A stretch of 64,000 nt of DNA from Oligoflexia bacterium (GTDB taxonomy: Bacteria > Bdellovibrionota > UBA1018): assembly GCA_014378465.1 (NCBI GenBank), contig JACMNQ010000035.1:1-64000 (forward strand), read 5' to 3'. Positions 1-7,573 of this stretch are shown piece after piece. A program made the translations under genes and the position numbers. Under the pieces are notes generated by a model, which saw nothing but the letters and a program-made list of their open reading frames with translations, did no database searches and was not told the DNA's origin. Numbering within the stretch: position 1 is the first letter of the stretch; each line of letters starts with the position of its first letter.

Positions 1-1
1 A

Positions 2-811
2 GGCACTTCCACCGCAACTGGCGGCGTCGCAGTCGTCGAATCCAAAACCCCTTCAAGCGCATCAGCGCCGGGCGCCACCTCGGGTCAGCCCGCGGCTCCT
101 GCGGAAAAATCATTTTTCGGAATCAAGCTCAGCATGTTCGGTTTTGGCAGCAAGTCAGCTACCCCTTCACTGGGTGTGAATGGCGCGGCTGGAACTCCTT
201 CCGGAACTTCAAACGTATCTGGCTCCCTCACTTCACCCTCGAAGGAGCTTGCGAAAGAAACGCCCGCTGAAGTCAAGCCAGTCGCGAACTGCTACGTCGT
301 GAACTTCAAACACAAGGCTTCATCGCATCACAAGACTCGCCAAGCCTGCGCACAACACCGCAATTTTCTGAAACTCACCGATTCTACGATCAATCTGAAA
401 TCCGTCTGCGTTCGCGTCGACGGCATTCCAGTCGCTTACGAACAGGTCAAAGAGAAGGGCAAGAGCGAAGTCTCCGGCCTGATGCTCGCGGGCATCGCCG
501 GACCTGACTCCAAAATTTCACTGAAATACTGCATCAACAAGCACGATTGCAACGAAGACTGCAAAGTGCCGAAGGATGAATTCATGGATGCCATCGGTGG
601 GACCGATCCCGCTGAAAACGGCAAGGTCGCGGTCGTGAGATGGGATCCATCTGACGCCGAAAATGATCGCGACGTCGTCGCCGAGATGGATTCAGAGATC
701 AAGAAAGAATTGTCCGAGTCGGCTGTGTTTGCAGACTGGGTTGGCAATGCAGAAGCATCGGAATGCAAGCTGAACAAGAACATGGAACGCAAAGTAGCGA
801 ACAGCAACTGA
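2..811 (+). CDS. Hypothetical protein, 5' end outside window
   Basis: The reading frame is open from the first bases of the window, so the gene starts upstream; 269 residues are visible. The visible N-terminal third is rich in Ala, Ser, Gly, Pro and Thr (low complexity, linker-like). The C-terminal half is a compact region with seven or so cysteines, including a CINKHDCNEDC cluster, which suggests an extracytoplasmic or metal/disulfide-containing fold. It ends 42 bases before the ExbB-type gene, whose own strong ribosome site (GGAGGA at 840-845) follows, so the two are probably in one operon of the gliding-like channel. I do not recognise the family. An accessory or cargo protein of the Agl/Glt-type complex is possible but inferred from position only. 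Confidence 0.7.
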   Translation, partial: GTSTATGGVAVVESKTPSSASAPGATSGQPAAPAEKSFFGIKLSMFGFGSKSATPSLGVNGAAGTPSGTSNVSGSLTSPSKELAKETPAEVKPVANCYVVNFKHKASSHHKTRQACAQHRNFLKLTDSTINLKSVCVRVDGIPVAYEQVKEKGKSEVSGLMLAGIAGPDSKISLKYCINKHDCNEDCKVPKDEFMDAIGGTDPAENGKVAVVRWDPSDAENDRDVVAEMDSEIKKELSESAVFADWVGNAEASECKLNKNMERKVANSN

Positions 812-853
812 TCTATCAACTGATAACGTCAAACTTTTGGGGAGGATATTTAT

Positions 854-1576
854 ATGGGTAATTTTTTTGAATTCTTGAGAACAAGCTTCTGGCACGTGAT
901 GCCGATCCTGGTGGCCGGAACTCTGGCCGTGATGATCATCCTGGAACGCGTGAGAGCGCTTTTCAAGGTGTATCCGATCCAGAACACCCCTGCCTTCTTC
1001 GAGAAGATCAGTGACCTGATCATGACCGGAAAAGTGGGAGAAGCCATCAATCATTGCGACAAGTACCCTGCCAAGCCAGCCGCAGTGGTCACGAAACAGG
1101 CTCTTCTCCGCGCCAATCAGCCAGAAAGCCTCATTGAACACGGCCTGCAGCTTGCGGTTGGCGAAGCCACCCAGGCCATTCAGAAGAGAACTTCCTTTCT
1201 CGCCACGATTGCCAACGTAGCGACCCTTCTGGGTCTCTTCGGCACGATCGCCGGTCTGATCCAGTCCTTCGAAGCCGTCGGTCACGCCGATGCTCAGCAG
1301 AAATCGGCTCTTCTGGCTGCCGGTATTTCTCAGGCCATGAATGCCACGATGCTTGGACTTGCAGTTGCAATTCCCTGCATGGTCGCCTTCAGCTTCCTGA
1401 TGAACCGCACCAATCGCCTGGTTTCTGAAGTGGATCAAGCCGCCATCAGAACCCTCGACATTCTCAAGCAGCGGTACTATGCCGCTGAGACTGAAGCGAT
1501 GAATCCACGCAGCTACTCCACCGATGAAACTCCAGAAGACGAACAGGTCCGCGGAAAAGTACGGAGAGTGTCATGA
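854..1576 (+). CDS. MotA/TolQ/ExbB-type proton channel subunit (AglR-like)
   Basis: A 240-residue inner-membrane protein of the family that conducts protons to energise envelope machines. Visible segments: a TM helix at about residues 12-32, a long cytoplasmic stretch, then two TM helices at about 115-140 and 155-182, the latter containing the Gly/Ala/Thr-rich MotA/ExbB core (TLLGLFGTIAGL and ATMLGLAVAIP). GGAGGA lies 8 bases before the ATG. It overlaps the next gene by 4 bases (ATGA), and two ExbD-like genes follow. One ExbB plus two ExbD is the AglR-AglQ-AglS arrangement of Myxococcus gliding motors, and AgmX/PglI-type genes lie downstream in this window. Powering of gliding is inference; an ordinary Tol/Exb role is less likely because a separate tolQR is at 47-48 kb. 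Confidence 0.9.
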   Translation: MGNFFEFLRTSFWHVMPILVAGTLAVMIILERVRALFKVYPIQNTPAFFEKISDLIMTGKVGEAINHCDKYPAKPAAVVTKQALLRANQPESLIEHGLQLAVGEATQAIQKRTSFLATIANVATLLGLFGTIAGLIQSFEAVGHADAQQKSALLAAGISQAMNATMLGLAVAIPCMVAFSFLMNRTNRLVSEVDQAAIRTLDILKQRYYAAETEAMNPRSYSTDETPEDEQVRGKVRRVS

Positions 1577-2028
1577 GTGCGGGAGTCGAGTCAGGCAATG
1601 GTCAGGATTTTGAGCTCAATCTGGCATCCATCATCGATTGTTTCACAGTTCTGATCGCCTTCATGCTCGCCTCCGCTTCGTTCCTTTCCATCGGGATTCT
1701 CGATGCAGGTATTGCAGCAGCGGGAGCCACGACGGCCAGCACGGGTACACCTCCAGCCGTGAATGTCACCGTCGAGCTCAAGCCCGGTCAGGTCCTTCAG
1801 GTCGTGGTGTCAGGAAAAAGAAATGACAAGATCCTGATCAACCCCGGCTCAGACCAGAAGTGGGACCTTGAGAAGCTCACCGCTCAGCTCAAGACACTCA
1901 AAGGACAATGGCCTGATCTCAATTCGGCAACTCTGGTTGCTGACAATGATGTGCAGTACCGGGACGTGGTCCTCACCATGGACGTGACTCGCAAAACGTT
2001 ACCAGCCGTGATGCTGGGAGGCTTCTGA
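1573..2028 (+). CDS. ExbD/TolR-type protein 1 (AglQ/AglS-like)
   Basis: A 151-residue protein with one N-terminal membrane helix (about residues 16-42) and a periplasmic alpha/beta domain, the standard ExbD/TolR plan. The conserved helix aspartate that takes part in proton flow is D22 (ASIIDCFTVLIAF). The start ATG overlaps the channel gene's stop. The next ExbD-like gene begins one base after its stop, so the three are surely co-translated. Two divergent ExbD proteins with one ExbB suggest a hetero-oligomeric stator, as in the AglRQS motor of Myxococcus. Confidence 0.87.
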   Translation: MSAGVESGNGQDFELNLASIIDCFTVLIAFMLASASFLSIGILDAGIAAAGATTASTGTPPAVNVTVELKPGQVLQVVVSGKRNDKILINPGSDQKWDLEKLTAQLKTLKGQWPDLNSATLVADNDVQYRDVVLTMDVTRKTLPAVMLGGF

Positions 2029-2029
2029 T

Positions 2030-2530
2030 ATGAAATCCTCATTCATGAAAAAGAGAAAAGTGGCGAGCGAAGACATGAGTCTTCAGATCACTTCGATGGC
2101 GGATATCTTCGTCATACTGCTGGTTTTCCTGCTCAAGGGCTACAGTACGGGAGCGAGCATCACCCCGACCAAGGGTCTGATGCTTCCGACCGCGACCGCC
2201 GCCGAAGCGAATTTCGAGGCCCTCAAGATCGAAGTCTCCGAGACCGCAGTCCAGGTCGAAGGCAAACCGATGAGCAACCTAGTGAACTACCGCTTTGAAA
2301 AAGCCGACATTCAGCAGAATGGATCTGTGAAAGATCTCTCTGCCGCTCTCGAAAGAGAACGCAAGCGCCAGCTCCTGATTGCTGAGAAAAACAGTGACGT
2401 CAAAGTCGACGCCAAGGTCATGATCATCGCCGATCAGAAGGTCCCTTACTCCACGATCAAGGCAGTTCTCGCTTCGGCAGCGGTCAACGGATACACCGAT
2501 TTCAAACTGGCGACCACTCGCTCCGACTGA
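2030..2530 (+). CDS. ExbD/TolR-type protein 2 (AglQ/AglS-like)
   Basis: A 166-residue ExbD/TolR-like subunit. It has a basic cytoplasmic N-terminus (KKRK), one membrane helix at about residues 18-38 with the conserved aspartate D25 (SMADIFVILLVFLL), and a periplasmic domain of about 125 residues. It is the last gene of the channel operon and is followed by a good intrinsic terminator (2581-2625). In a canonical gliding locus the TPR and AgmX-type genes would be expected nearby. Here they begin 17 kb away, after unrelated genes. Confidence 0.87.
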   Translation: MKSSFMKKRKVASEDMSLQITSMADIFVILLVFLLKGYSTGASITPTKGLMLPTATAAEANFEALKIEVSETAVQVEGKPMSNLVNYRFEKADIQQNGSVKDLSAALERERKRQLLIAEKNSDVKVDAKVMIIADQKVPYSTIKAVLASAAVNGYTDFKLATTRSD

Positions 2531-2580
2531 AACTCCAGTTCAAAGATTTGGTCTGCGGTTAAGCGCAGGCCGAGCAACCC

Positions 2581-2625
2581 AAAGCCCAACCCCGGAGTGG
2601 TAAAGATCACTTCAGTTGGGCTTTT
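2581..2625 (+). terminator. Rho-independent terminator of the ExbBD operon
   Basis: AAAGCCCAAC at 2581-2590 pairs with GTTGGGCTTTT at 2615-2625, and T residues fall at the end of the right arm. It lies 50 bases after the second exbD stop codon. The A-rich start of the left arm gives it some bidirectional character. Confidence 0.75.
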
Positions 2626-2681
2626 GGCGTTGTTGTGGCCAAACTCGTACAGTGTGAGGGCTCCGCAGGCTCGTCACACTT

Positions 2682-2721
2682 GTCAGGATTTCGGCTGTGT
2701 CGACGCTGATGAAATCTTGAC
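2682..2721. repeat. Imperfect palindrome with a GTCGAC centre
   Basis: GTCAGGATTTC (2682-2692) is the reverse complement, with one mismatch, of GAAATCTTGAC (2711-2721). The exact centre is the self-complementary hexamer GTCGAC (2699-2704). It lies in the 275-base gap between the exbD operon and the VKOR gene, at the left boundary of the inserted region. It may be an operator or a recombination/attachment scar; no function can be assigned. Confidence 0.5.
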
Positions 2722-2805
2722 ACCATCGAGCGGGGGAGCGTCCCAGGTTAATATGGCACCGATGGGGAAGTTTCGTTATCCTATTGAAGAGGAAACAAAC
2801 AACAC

Positions 2806-4032
2806 TTGGTGGGCCTTGCGCAAAACACAGTAGAACTAGCCGCGAATAGTTCATCCAGATACCTGTCACTCTTCCGGAGTTTTCTAATATTCGCGGTTAG
2901 CTGCGCGGGGGCGTTTCTCTCGTGGAACCTTCTCATGGCACACTGGGCAGTGAAAATTGGCCAGCAGATCAACCCCGGCTTTTGCGGTCCCCAAAGCGTT
3001 GTTGGATGTCGCCTCGCGGCTCTTTCGCCCTACTCCGAAATTTTCGGGGTCCCGATCGCTTCCATAGCGTTCGGATTTTTCGTCCTCTCGGCACTGAGTT
3101 CCCTGCTGGTGCAGATACCCAGGCTCGGGTCCGAACGTCGCACTGCAGTCGAGAGGGTCTGGCTGCATTTACAAGCAGGGTCGTTTCTCACTTCGATTTT
3201 TTATCTCTGGATCATGTATGGAGTCATCGGACAATTTTGCCAAGGTTGTCTGGGAGTTCACCTTGCCAACGCAACTCTTTTTGGCTTTCGGAGCCTGGAG
3301 TGGAAAAATTGGGCCTCGTTCAAGCCGAGAATATCCTATCTTAGCCATGGTTTCTTTACACTTGCATTCATCGCCTCGGTCGCCTCGGTTACCGTTCTTG
3401 GAACTCGACCTCTCCTGATGACCCATGAGCGCCGCTACAGTGCTAGCGCTGAGGAATTTACGCCCCCTCAGGAAGATCATTACTTGGTGAAACTCGGGCG
3501 CAGGGGCGAAGAACAACGACTGACCATTGCCGCTGATCTAGCATGTCCCTACTGCGAGGAACTTTTGAAGAATTTAGAAGAAGCATTGTCAGCTGCGGGT
3601 AAACGCGCGTCGCTCACTCTTCTCCTTTACCCCATGGACCGGCACTGCAATGAATATGCTGGCGCGAAAGAACCTGGATCCTGTAGCGCAGCCAAGATTG
3701 CGATCTGCAGAGCTCGTGATAATCGTTTTGATGAGTTTGTTCACTTCAGCATGAAAAATCCAGGGAGCTTGGTGAGCAACATCGACAAAGCGATTTGGCT
3801 CGCGGAAGCCGATGCATCCTTAAGACCTGCGCTTAAAAAATGTGCGGAATCAGATGCAACTCAAGCCGAATTGAAGCGCCTGCTCGCAATCAGTGCTGAC
3901 TACCGATCCAAAAGGCCAGTCTCTGTCGTACCTACCCTCTGGTTTCGAGGTCAGAGGATCACCGGATCACTCAGTTCCGACGAGTGGGTGAAACTGTTCA
4001 ATCTCGAACTCCAACCTTCTTCACGGCTGTGA
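2806..4032 (+). CDS. VKOR-DsbA fusion, disulfide-bond-forming membrane protein
   Basis: A 408-residue fusion that can make disulfides in the periplasm: the VKOR part passes electrons to quinone and the thioredoxin part oxidises substrates. Visible: several TM helices between residues 22 and about 165; VKOR loop cysteines C60 and C68; the VKOR active site CQGC (C145, C148); another TM at about 182-200; and a periplasmic DsbA-like domain with CPYC at 247-250. The start is TTG at 2806 (GTG at 2809 is the alternative), with GAAGAGGA about 12 bases upstream. It is the first gene of the insert, which also encodes cysteine-rich exported proteins at 4207 and 9738. A dedicated role in folding them is inference; general oxidative folding is equally possible. 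Confidence 0.9.
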   Translation: MVGLAQNTVELAANSSSRYLSLFRSFLIFAVSCAGAFLSWNLLMAHWAVKIGQQINPGFCGPQSVVGCRLAALSPYSEIFGVPIASIAFGFFVLSALSSLLVQIPRLGSERRTAVERVWLHLQAGSFLTSIFYLWIMYGVIGQFCQGCLGVHLANATLFGFRSLEWKNWASFKPRISYLSHGFFTLAFIASVASVTVLGTRPLLMTHERRYSASAEEFTPPQEDHYLVKLGRRGEEQRLTIAADLACPYCEELLKNLEEALSAAGKRASLTLLLYPMDRHCNEYAGAKEPGSCSAAKIAICRARDNRFDEFVHFSMKNPGSLVSNIDKAIWLAEADASLRPALKKCAESDATQAELKRLLAISADYRSKRPVSVVPTLWFRGQRITGSLSSDEWVKLFNLELQPSSRL

Positions 4033-4144
4033 AGATTACAGGCTTCCAGTGTGAGTCGACGAGGACTCACCCTTTTCCCGCCGCAATCCACTGTGTCGCC
4101 TGTGACGAGCATAGGTACGTATGACGAATGCCAGTTTACTGACA

Positions 4145-4173
4145 TTGACATCATTGCTCCCTAGCACCACACT
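4145..4173 (+). promoter_or_regulatory. Candidate promoter of the subtilisin-like gene
   Basis: A perfect -35 box TTGACA (4145-4150) is followed after 17 bases by CACACT (4168-4173), a weak -10 box. The composite TTGACAT-N13-CACCACACT recurs with identical spacing at 46230-46258, just before the CPBP-Tol operon. The promoter call rests on the -35 box and position only. Confidence 0.4.
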
Positions 4174-4206
4174 TATAGGAGCATCTATTATTCGAGGGGC
4201 CGGAAA

Positions 4207-6162
4207 ATGCAGCATAGAAAAAACAATGGAAACCAGAATACTGCATTCAGAACGGTGGTCGTTTCTATAGCATTCTTGACAGGAGTTACGCTGGCTCAAC
4301 ACAACACTGCAAAAGCCGATCAGCTTGGAAAGTGCGACTACAGCTCCTTTACTTGTGGCGGAGGTATAACAACTAGCCGGGACGTTCCGTCTCCCGAATC
4401 CGATTATAACATCCAGAGGGGCTATCTGTTTCTCAAGGAAGATGGCACGCCTCTTAGAGAAAACACGGAATGCAAAGGCTATGTAACCCCACCTTTTTCA
4501 CTGGCAGGGATTGAAAGAACCGTCGGGTCGAGAATGGAGCATAAAGGGATCGATATTCGCTTCTTGGATAATAAAAAATTTTACATTCCTCGAAAAGACA
4601 TGCGCTATGTACAACGTCTGCTTGCGCCACAGTCTGCATTGTCCTATCTGACCCCGCAGGAAATCGCCACGAAGGTCATCACATCTATCTCAACTCCAGG
4701 TGGCGGAGCCACGCCTTGTACGGGTTCGCACGAGCAGAACGCGGCCTCCCTCATTATGGATTTCGCCTTGGCTGATTGGATAGGGGAAGGGAGTTCATCC
4801 CGCGGTGTTATCTGCTCAGGTGGCTTCGATCTTGCTGACTGTCTCACACAATTCAATCAGCATATGAACACCTATGATACGACATCGCTCAGTTCATTCC
4901 GTTATAGCTCTATTCCTGGCTCCGTGCCTTTGACGACGCTCCGCGGTATACGTTCGTTTCCAACCGGACTAGGATTTAACAAAGCACAGAATAAACGAGC
5001 CTGCTTGAATACATCGACTCTTCCTACTGAAAACTCATTTTTGGTGAATGGACCCAGTCCCAGGGACATCCAGGATTACAATAGAAAACAATCTGCACCA
5101 GAAAACAGAATCCGCGTGTACAGCTCTTCGATTACCGCGGCCTACGGTAGCATAGCGGGCGACAGCACTTTTTCGATCTTTCAGGCAGCCGGGAATACCT
5201 TCCATGGTTACCTGGCGTACCCTAATGCAGATGGGACCACGGTTGGCCCTCCTCCTGACTTCATAAAACTATCTCCTGAAAGTTTTATCATTGGAGGAGG
5301 GCCAGTGACCTTGAACGCTCCAAATCATGCAATACCGGCCGGGCTTCTCATCATCGCAAATGGAGCTGAAGAACAGAGGCAGCGTCTGTCACTATCCAGC
5401 CTGGGAGGTCCTGTAGCTTATTACGTGCCGATTGGTCGCGAAGTTATGACCGCTTCAAACCGGGACGAAGATGGCCCTACACCTAAGGGCCCTTCCGCCG
5501 AGACGCCGAAAGAGGTGGGTCCAGCATTCAACGGTACCAGCGCAGCCGCTCCGATGGCTGCATCAGTTTACGCGACTCTCTTCAAAGTCGATCCAAAATT
5601 GTCGTCAGATCAGGCACGAGCAATCATGGCCGGAACGGCTCGTAAAGAATTCTCCAATCAAGTAGTCAATGGCATTCCGACGCAAATCAATAACTATGGT
5701 TGGGGTGTGCCGAATGCACCGATGGCAACAATGGTGGCTCGCTATTTCAAAACTAGACAGGCAGAGGATCCAACTAGTTTCCCGAGAGGACACGAGGCCG
5801 CTAATCGAAAACGCGCATATGACATTTCGAACGTGATAAGAAATAGAATCCTCCGAGCATTTCGATCGGAAAAATTACTGAAGACCAGCCCTCACACGGT
5901 GGGCAGTATCTTGGCTGAGCCTCTTGTCGGAACCTATGTCGATCCCATCTTAGCAGATTCTAATCGTGGGCGTCCTTTTACCTTAACTTATGAAGGAGTA
6001 CTCAAAGCCGGTACGGATTGCAATGCGATGAATGATTTGTTCGAGTCACTGCACTTAGCCTACCTGCTCTCCGGCGGAGCTCCAGAGCTGCGGCAAGAAC
6101 TTTGCCTGGCCTACTCGGACTACTTTTACCTTTCGAGCGCAAAGAGATATTTTTGCCCTTGA
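4207..6162 (+). CDS. Exported subtilisin-like (S8) serine peptidase, divergent
   Basis: 651 residues with an N-terminal signal sequence (hydrophobic 15-31, likely cleavage after AKA near 37). The clearest peptidase signature is GTSAAAP with candidate nucleophile S445, followed by the usual helix and TA motif (IMAGTARK). The oxyanion asparagine is probably N330 (QAAGN). Candidate catalytic His and Asp are H175 (GSHEQNAAS) and D116 (GIDIRF), but the surroundings are far from the S8 consensus, so activity is uncertain. There are about a dozen cysteines. GAGGGG lies about 10 bases before the ATG. It follows the VKOR-DsbA gene and precedes degenerate DNA. It is either a secreted protease or an inactive S8-fold protein. 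Confidence 0.75.
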   Translation: MQHRKNNGNQNTAFRTVVVSIAFLTGVTLAQHNTAKADQLGKCDYSSFTCGGGITTSRDVPSPESDYNIQRGYLFLKEDGTPLRENTECKGYVTPPFSLAGIERTVGSRMEHKGIDIRFLDNKKFYIPRKDMRYVQRLLAPQSALSYLTPQEIATKVITSISTPGGGATPCTGSHEQNAASLIMDFALADWIGEGSSSRGVICSGGFDLADCLTQFNQHMNTYDTTSLSSFRYSSIPGSVPLTTLRGIRSFPTGLGFNKAQNKRACLNTSTLPTENSFLVNGPSPRDIQDYNRKQSAPENRIRVYSSSITAAYGSIAGDSTFSIFQAAGNTFHGYLAYPNADGTTVGPPPDFIKLSPESFIIGGGPVTLNAPNHAIPAGLLIIANGAEEQRQRLSLSSLGGPVAYYVPIGREVMTASNRDEDGPTPKGPSAETPKEVGPAFNGTSAAAPMAASVYATLFKVDPKLSSDQARAIMAGTARKEFSNQVVNGIPTQINNYGWGVPNAPMATMVARYFKTRQAEDPTSFPRGHEAANRKRAYDISNVIRNRILRAFRSEKLLKTSPHTVGSILAEPLVGTYVDPILADSNRGRPFTLTYEGVLKAGTDCNAMNDLFESLHLAYLLSGGAPELRQELCLAYSDYFYLSSAKRYFCP

Positions 6163-6477
6163 CTATATTTGGGTTTTGCCGCCCGGCGCGGTGTTCAAGT
6201 TCCTGGCATGATTCTAGGGTGACGCCCAGCACCGTCTCACGGTTCGATAGATCAAAACAGGGCCTTTCTTATTTTCAGCACTCAGGAGCAATCTCAAGAA
6301 CTTTACTTCGAAAAAGGTGACGTTCAACAGAAGCCGATTTCAAGCTTGCGACGAGAGCTGAGTAAAATTGCGACTTGGTCTGTGCCTCACGGCGTTGACT
6401 GATCGAGGAACTTTAGTCCGTGGTCAGGAGCCTACTGGATCCAGACTCACGATTTTGCAGGGGGAGTTCTAGAGACA

Positions 6478-6540
6478 ATTCTTGGCGACTCAGAGATTTG
6501 AACCGTGGGTCGGCCGTGATGCTAATTACTGGACCACCCT
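6478..6540 (-). pseudogene. tRNA-like remnant (possible Gln/Glu pieces)
   Basis: Read on the minus strand, this contains GGTTCAAATC, which fits a T-arm loop, and is followed by a sequence ending in GCCA like a tRNA 3' end. Upstream are TGGTCCAGTAATTAG, resembling the anticodon 3' half of some tRNA-Gln genes, and CACGGCCGACCCACGG, resembling the anticodon-to-T-stem part of tRNA-Glu. No acceptor stem pairs and no complete cloverleaf can be drawn, so it is at best a remnant or mosaic. Chance resemblance is not excluded. Confidence 0.3.
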
Positions 6541-6547
6541 CTCTGCG

Positions 6548-6640
6548 AAAGAAACGTGGATTCGACCGCGCTGTCAGCGCTCGAAAGCTCCCAATCGAAC
6601 TTGACTTCACTCCTCAAAAAATACCGCAAACCTTCGCAGG
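6548..6640 (+). pseudogene. Fragment of a second copy of the Glt-like TPR gene
   Basis: Read in one frame, this segment gives RNVDSTALSALESSQSNLTS then LLKKYRKPSQEQFLQ. The TPR protein encoded from 19892 has RNVDSAALSALESSQSKLTS then LLKKYRNTSQEPIFLQ at residues 46-81. That is about 30 identical residues of 35, and the DNA is also similar (matching 20026-20132). After FLQ the frame closes, consistent with a one-base deletion, and no further TPR sequence follows. No start codon or ribosome site is present. It is a relic of a duplicated or displaced paralogue, about 13.4 kb from the intact gene and in the same orientation. Confidence 0.75.
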
Positions 6641-6816
6641 AGCAATTTCTACAAAGCTAATAAAGAGCGCGACAGTTACGTCAAAGATTCGAAGATCAAA
6701 GATTCCCGTGTACTGCAGCGCTTTGCGGAAGGCGCTGGGGAGCAACGGAGTCGAGATCCAAACGAAAGGTGAATTCATCCTATAGGTTTATACCTGCTGA
6801 GGCGATTGTGGTTGAA

Positions 6817-7395
6817 TCACGGCTGAACGGGCTTCGACTTCAGCTGAGGATTCGCAATCGCAAGCGGGCAGTCACCGATGTCGTTGGTGTATCCAGCGCC
6901 CCATTTATCGTTTTGGACTGCTTTGAGCGTGCATGCTGATGCAGGGTCCTGAACATTGGCAATACCGAACTTCATATTGCCGGTGAAGGAAATATTCATT
7001 CCATTCGCCATGGCGATTCGCGCGTTATTCAGGCACTCGATTGCGCCGATCTTTGCATTTGGACTCAGAGACTTGCCTTGAGGCGCAACCGGGTTGAGCT
7101 GAAATTGAACAGTGACGGTTTTTCCGGATCGGTAGTTACCCCAACCATCACTTGCCCCAAAAACCCCATCGGATCCTTCGACGACAACCGTGTTGCCTCC
7201 GGGATTCACGTTGACGCTCGTCACTCGAATGAGAGTGATTCCGCCCCATTCAGAGGACGCCGAAGTGAGCAAGCATCCGCTGACCGATCGTGGAGTCACG
7301 ACAGGCGCAGCCACCGCAAATGCAGAACTCGGAAGTACCGCCATCAAAGTGAAACTTGCTGCAACCGCCGGACGAACGTATTTTGAAAAAATCAT
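6817..7395 (-). CDS. Small exported protein of unknown function
   Basis: The start chosen is the ATG at 7395, because AGGGGA lies just upstream and a clean signal peptide follows (MIFSKYVRPAVAASF..., cleavage near residue 27, SAFA). A longer frame upstream lacks a ribosome site. The mature protein, about 165 residues, is Gly/Asn-rich with predicted beta character and four cysteines (GCLL, IECL, SACT, DCPL). I do not recognise the family. It runs opposite to its neighbours inside the insert and has an isolated transcription unit. Confidence 0.7.
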   Translation of the reverse strand: MIFSKYVRPAVAASFTLMAVLPSSAFAVAAPVVTPRSVSGCLLTSASSEWGGITLIRVTSVNVNPGGNTVVVEGSDGVFGASDGWGNYRSGKTVTVQFQLNPVAPQGKSLSPNAKIGAIECLNNARIAMANGMNISFTGNMKFGIANVQDPASACTLKAVQNDKWGAGYTNDIGDCPLAIANPQLKSKPVQP

Positions 7396-7573
7396 GAGTG
7401 ATCCCCTGTTAACCATTGTAATTTTAAATTTCGTTGAACGCCACTGTGGCCTTATTGACACTGATTCACGAGTTGGAAACTTTGTCTCGACGCGAACCAG
7501 CCGTCAAAATCGCGCCGCCGACCTAGGTCCAATACTGTTTGCCATCAGTTCACCACTCTCTTAGACTTTCAAG

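Larger units (their letters stand above)
6163..6816. other. Gene-poor debris region
   Basis: No credible intact gene is seen in these 650 bases. The longest plus-strand frame (6420-6785) has no plausible product. The stretch contains tRNA-like fragments on the minus strand (6478-6540) and a recognisable piece of the Glt-like TPR gene (6548-6640), both listed separately. Composition is patchy and lower in GC than the neighbouring housekeeping genes. Confidence 0.6.

Noticed and set aside
692-1438. 248-residue minus-strand frame opposite the ExbB-type gene
   Set aside because: Shadow frame with no signals; the plus strand is a clear MotA/TolQ/ExbB gene.
2717-2754. TTGACA and TAATAT as a promoter of the VKOR gene
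   Set aside because: The spacer is 26 bases, far too long for a sigma-70 promoter.
2597-2833. 78-residue plus-strand frame before the VKOR gene
   Set aside because: No ribosome site, no protein-like pattern, and it spans the terminator and the palindrome.
6420-6785. 121-residue plus-strand frame as a real gene
   Set aside because: The recognisable TPR similarity is in a different frame, and this frame has no ribosome site or domain.
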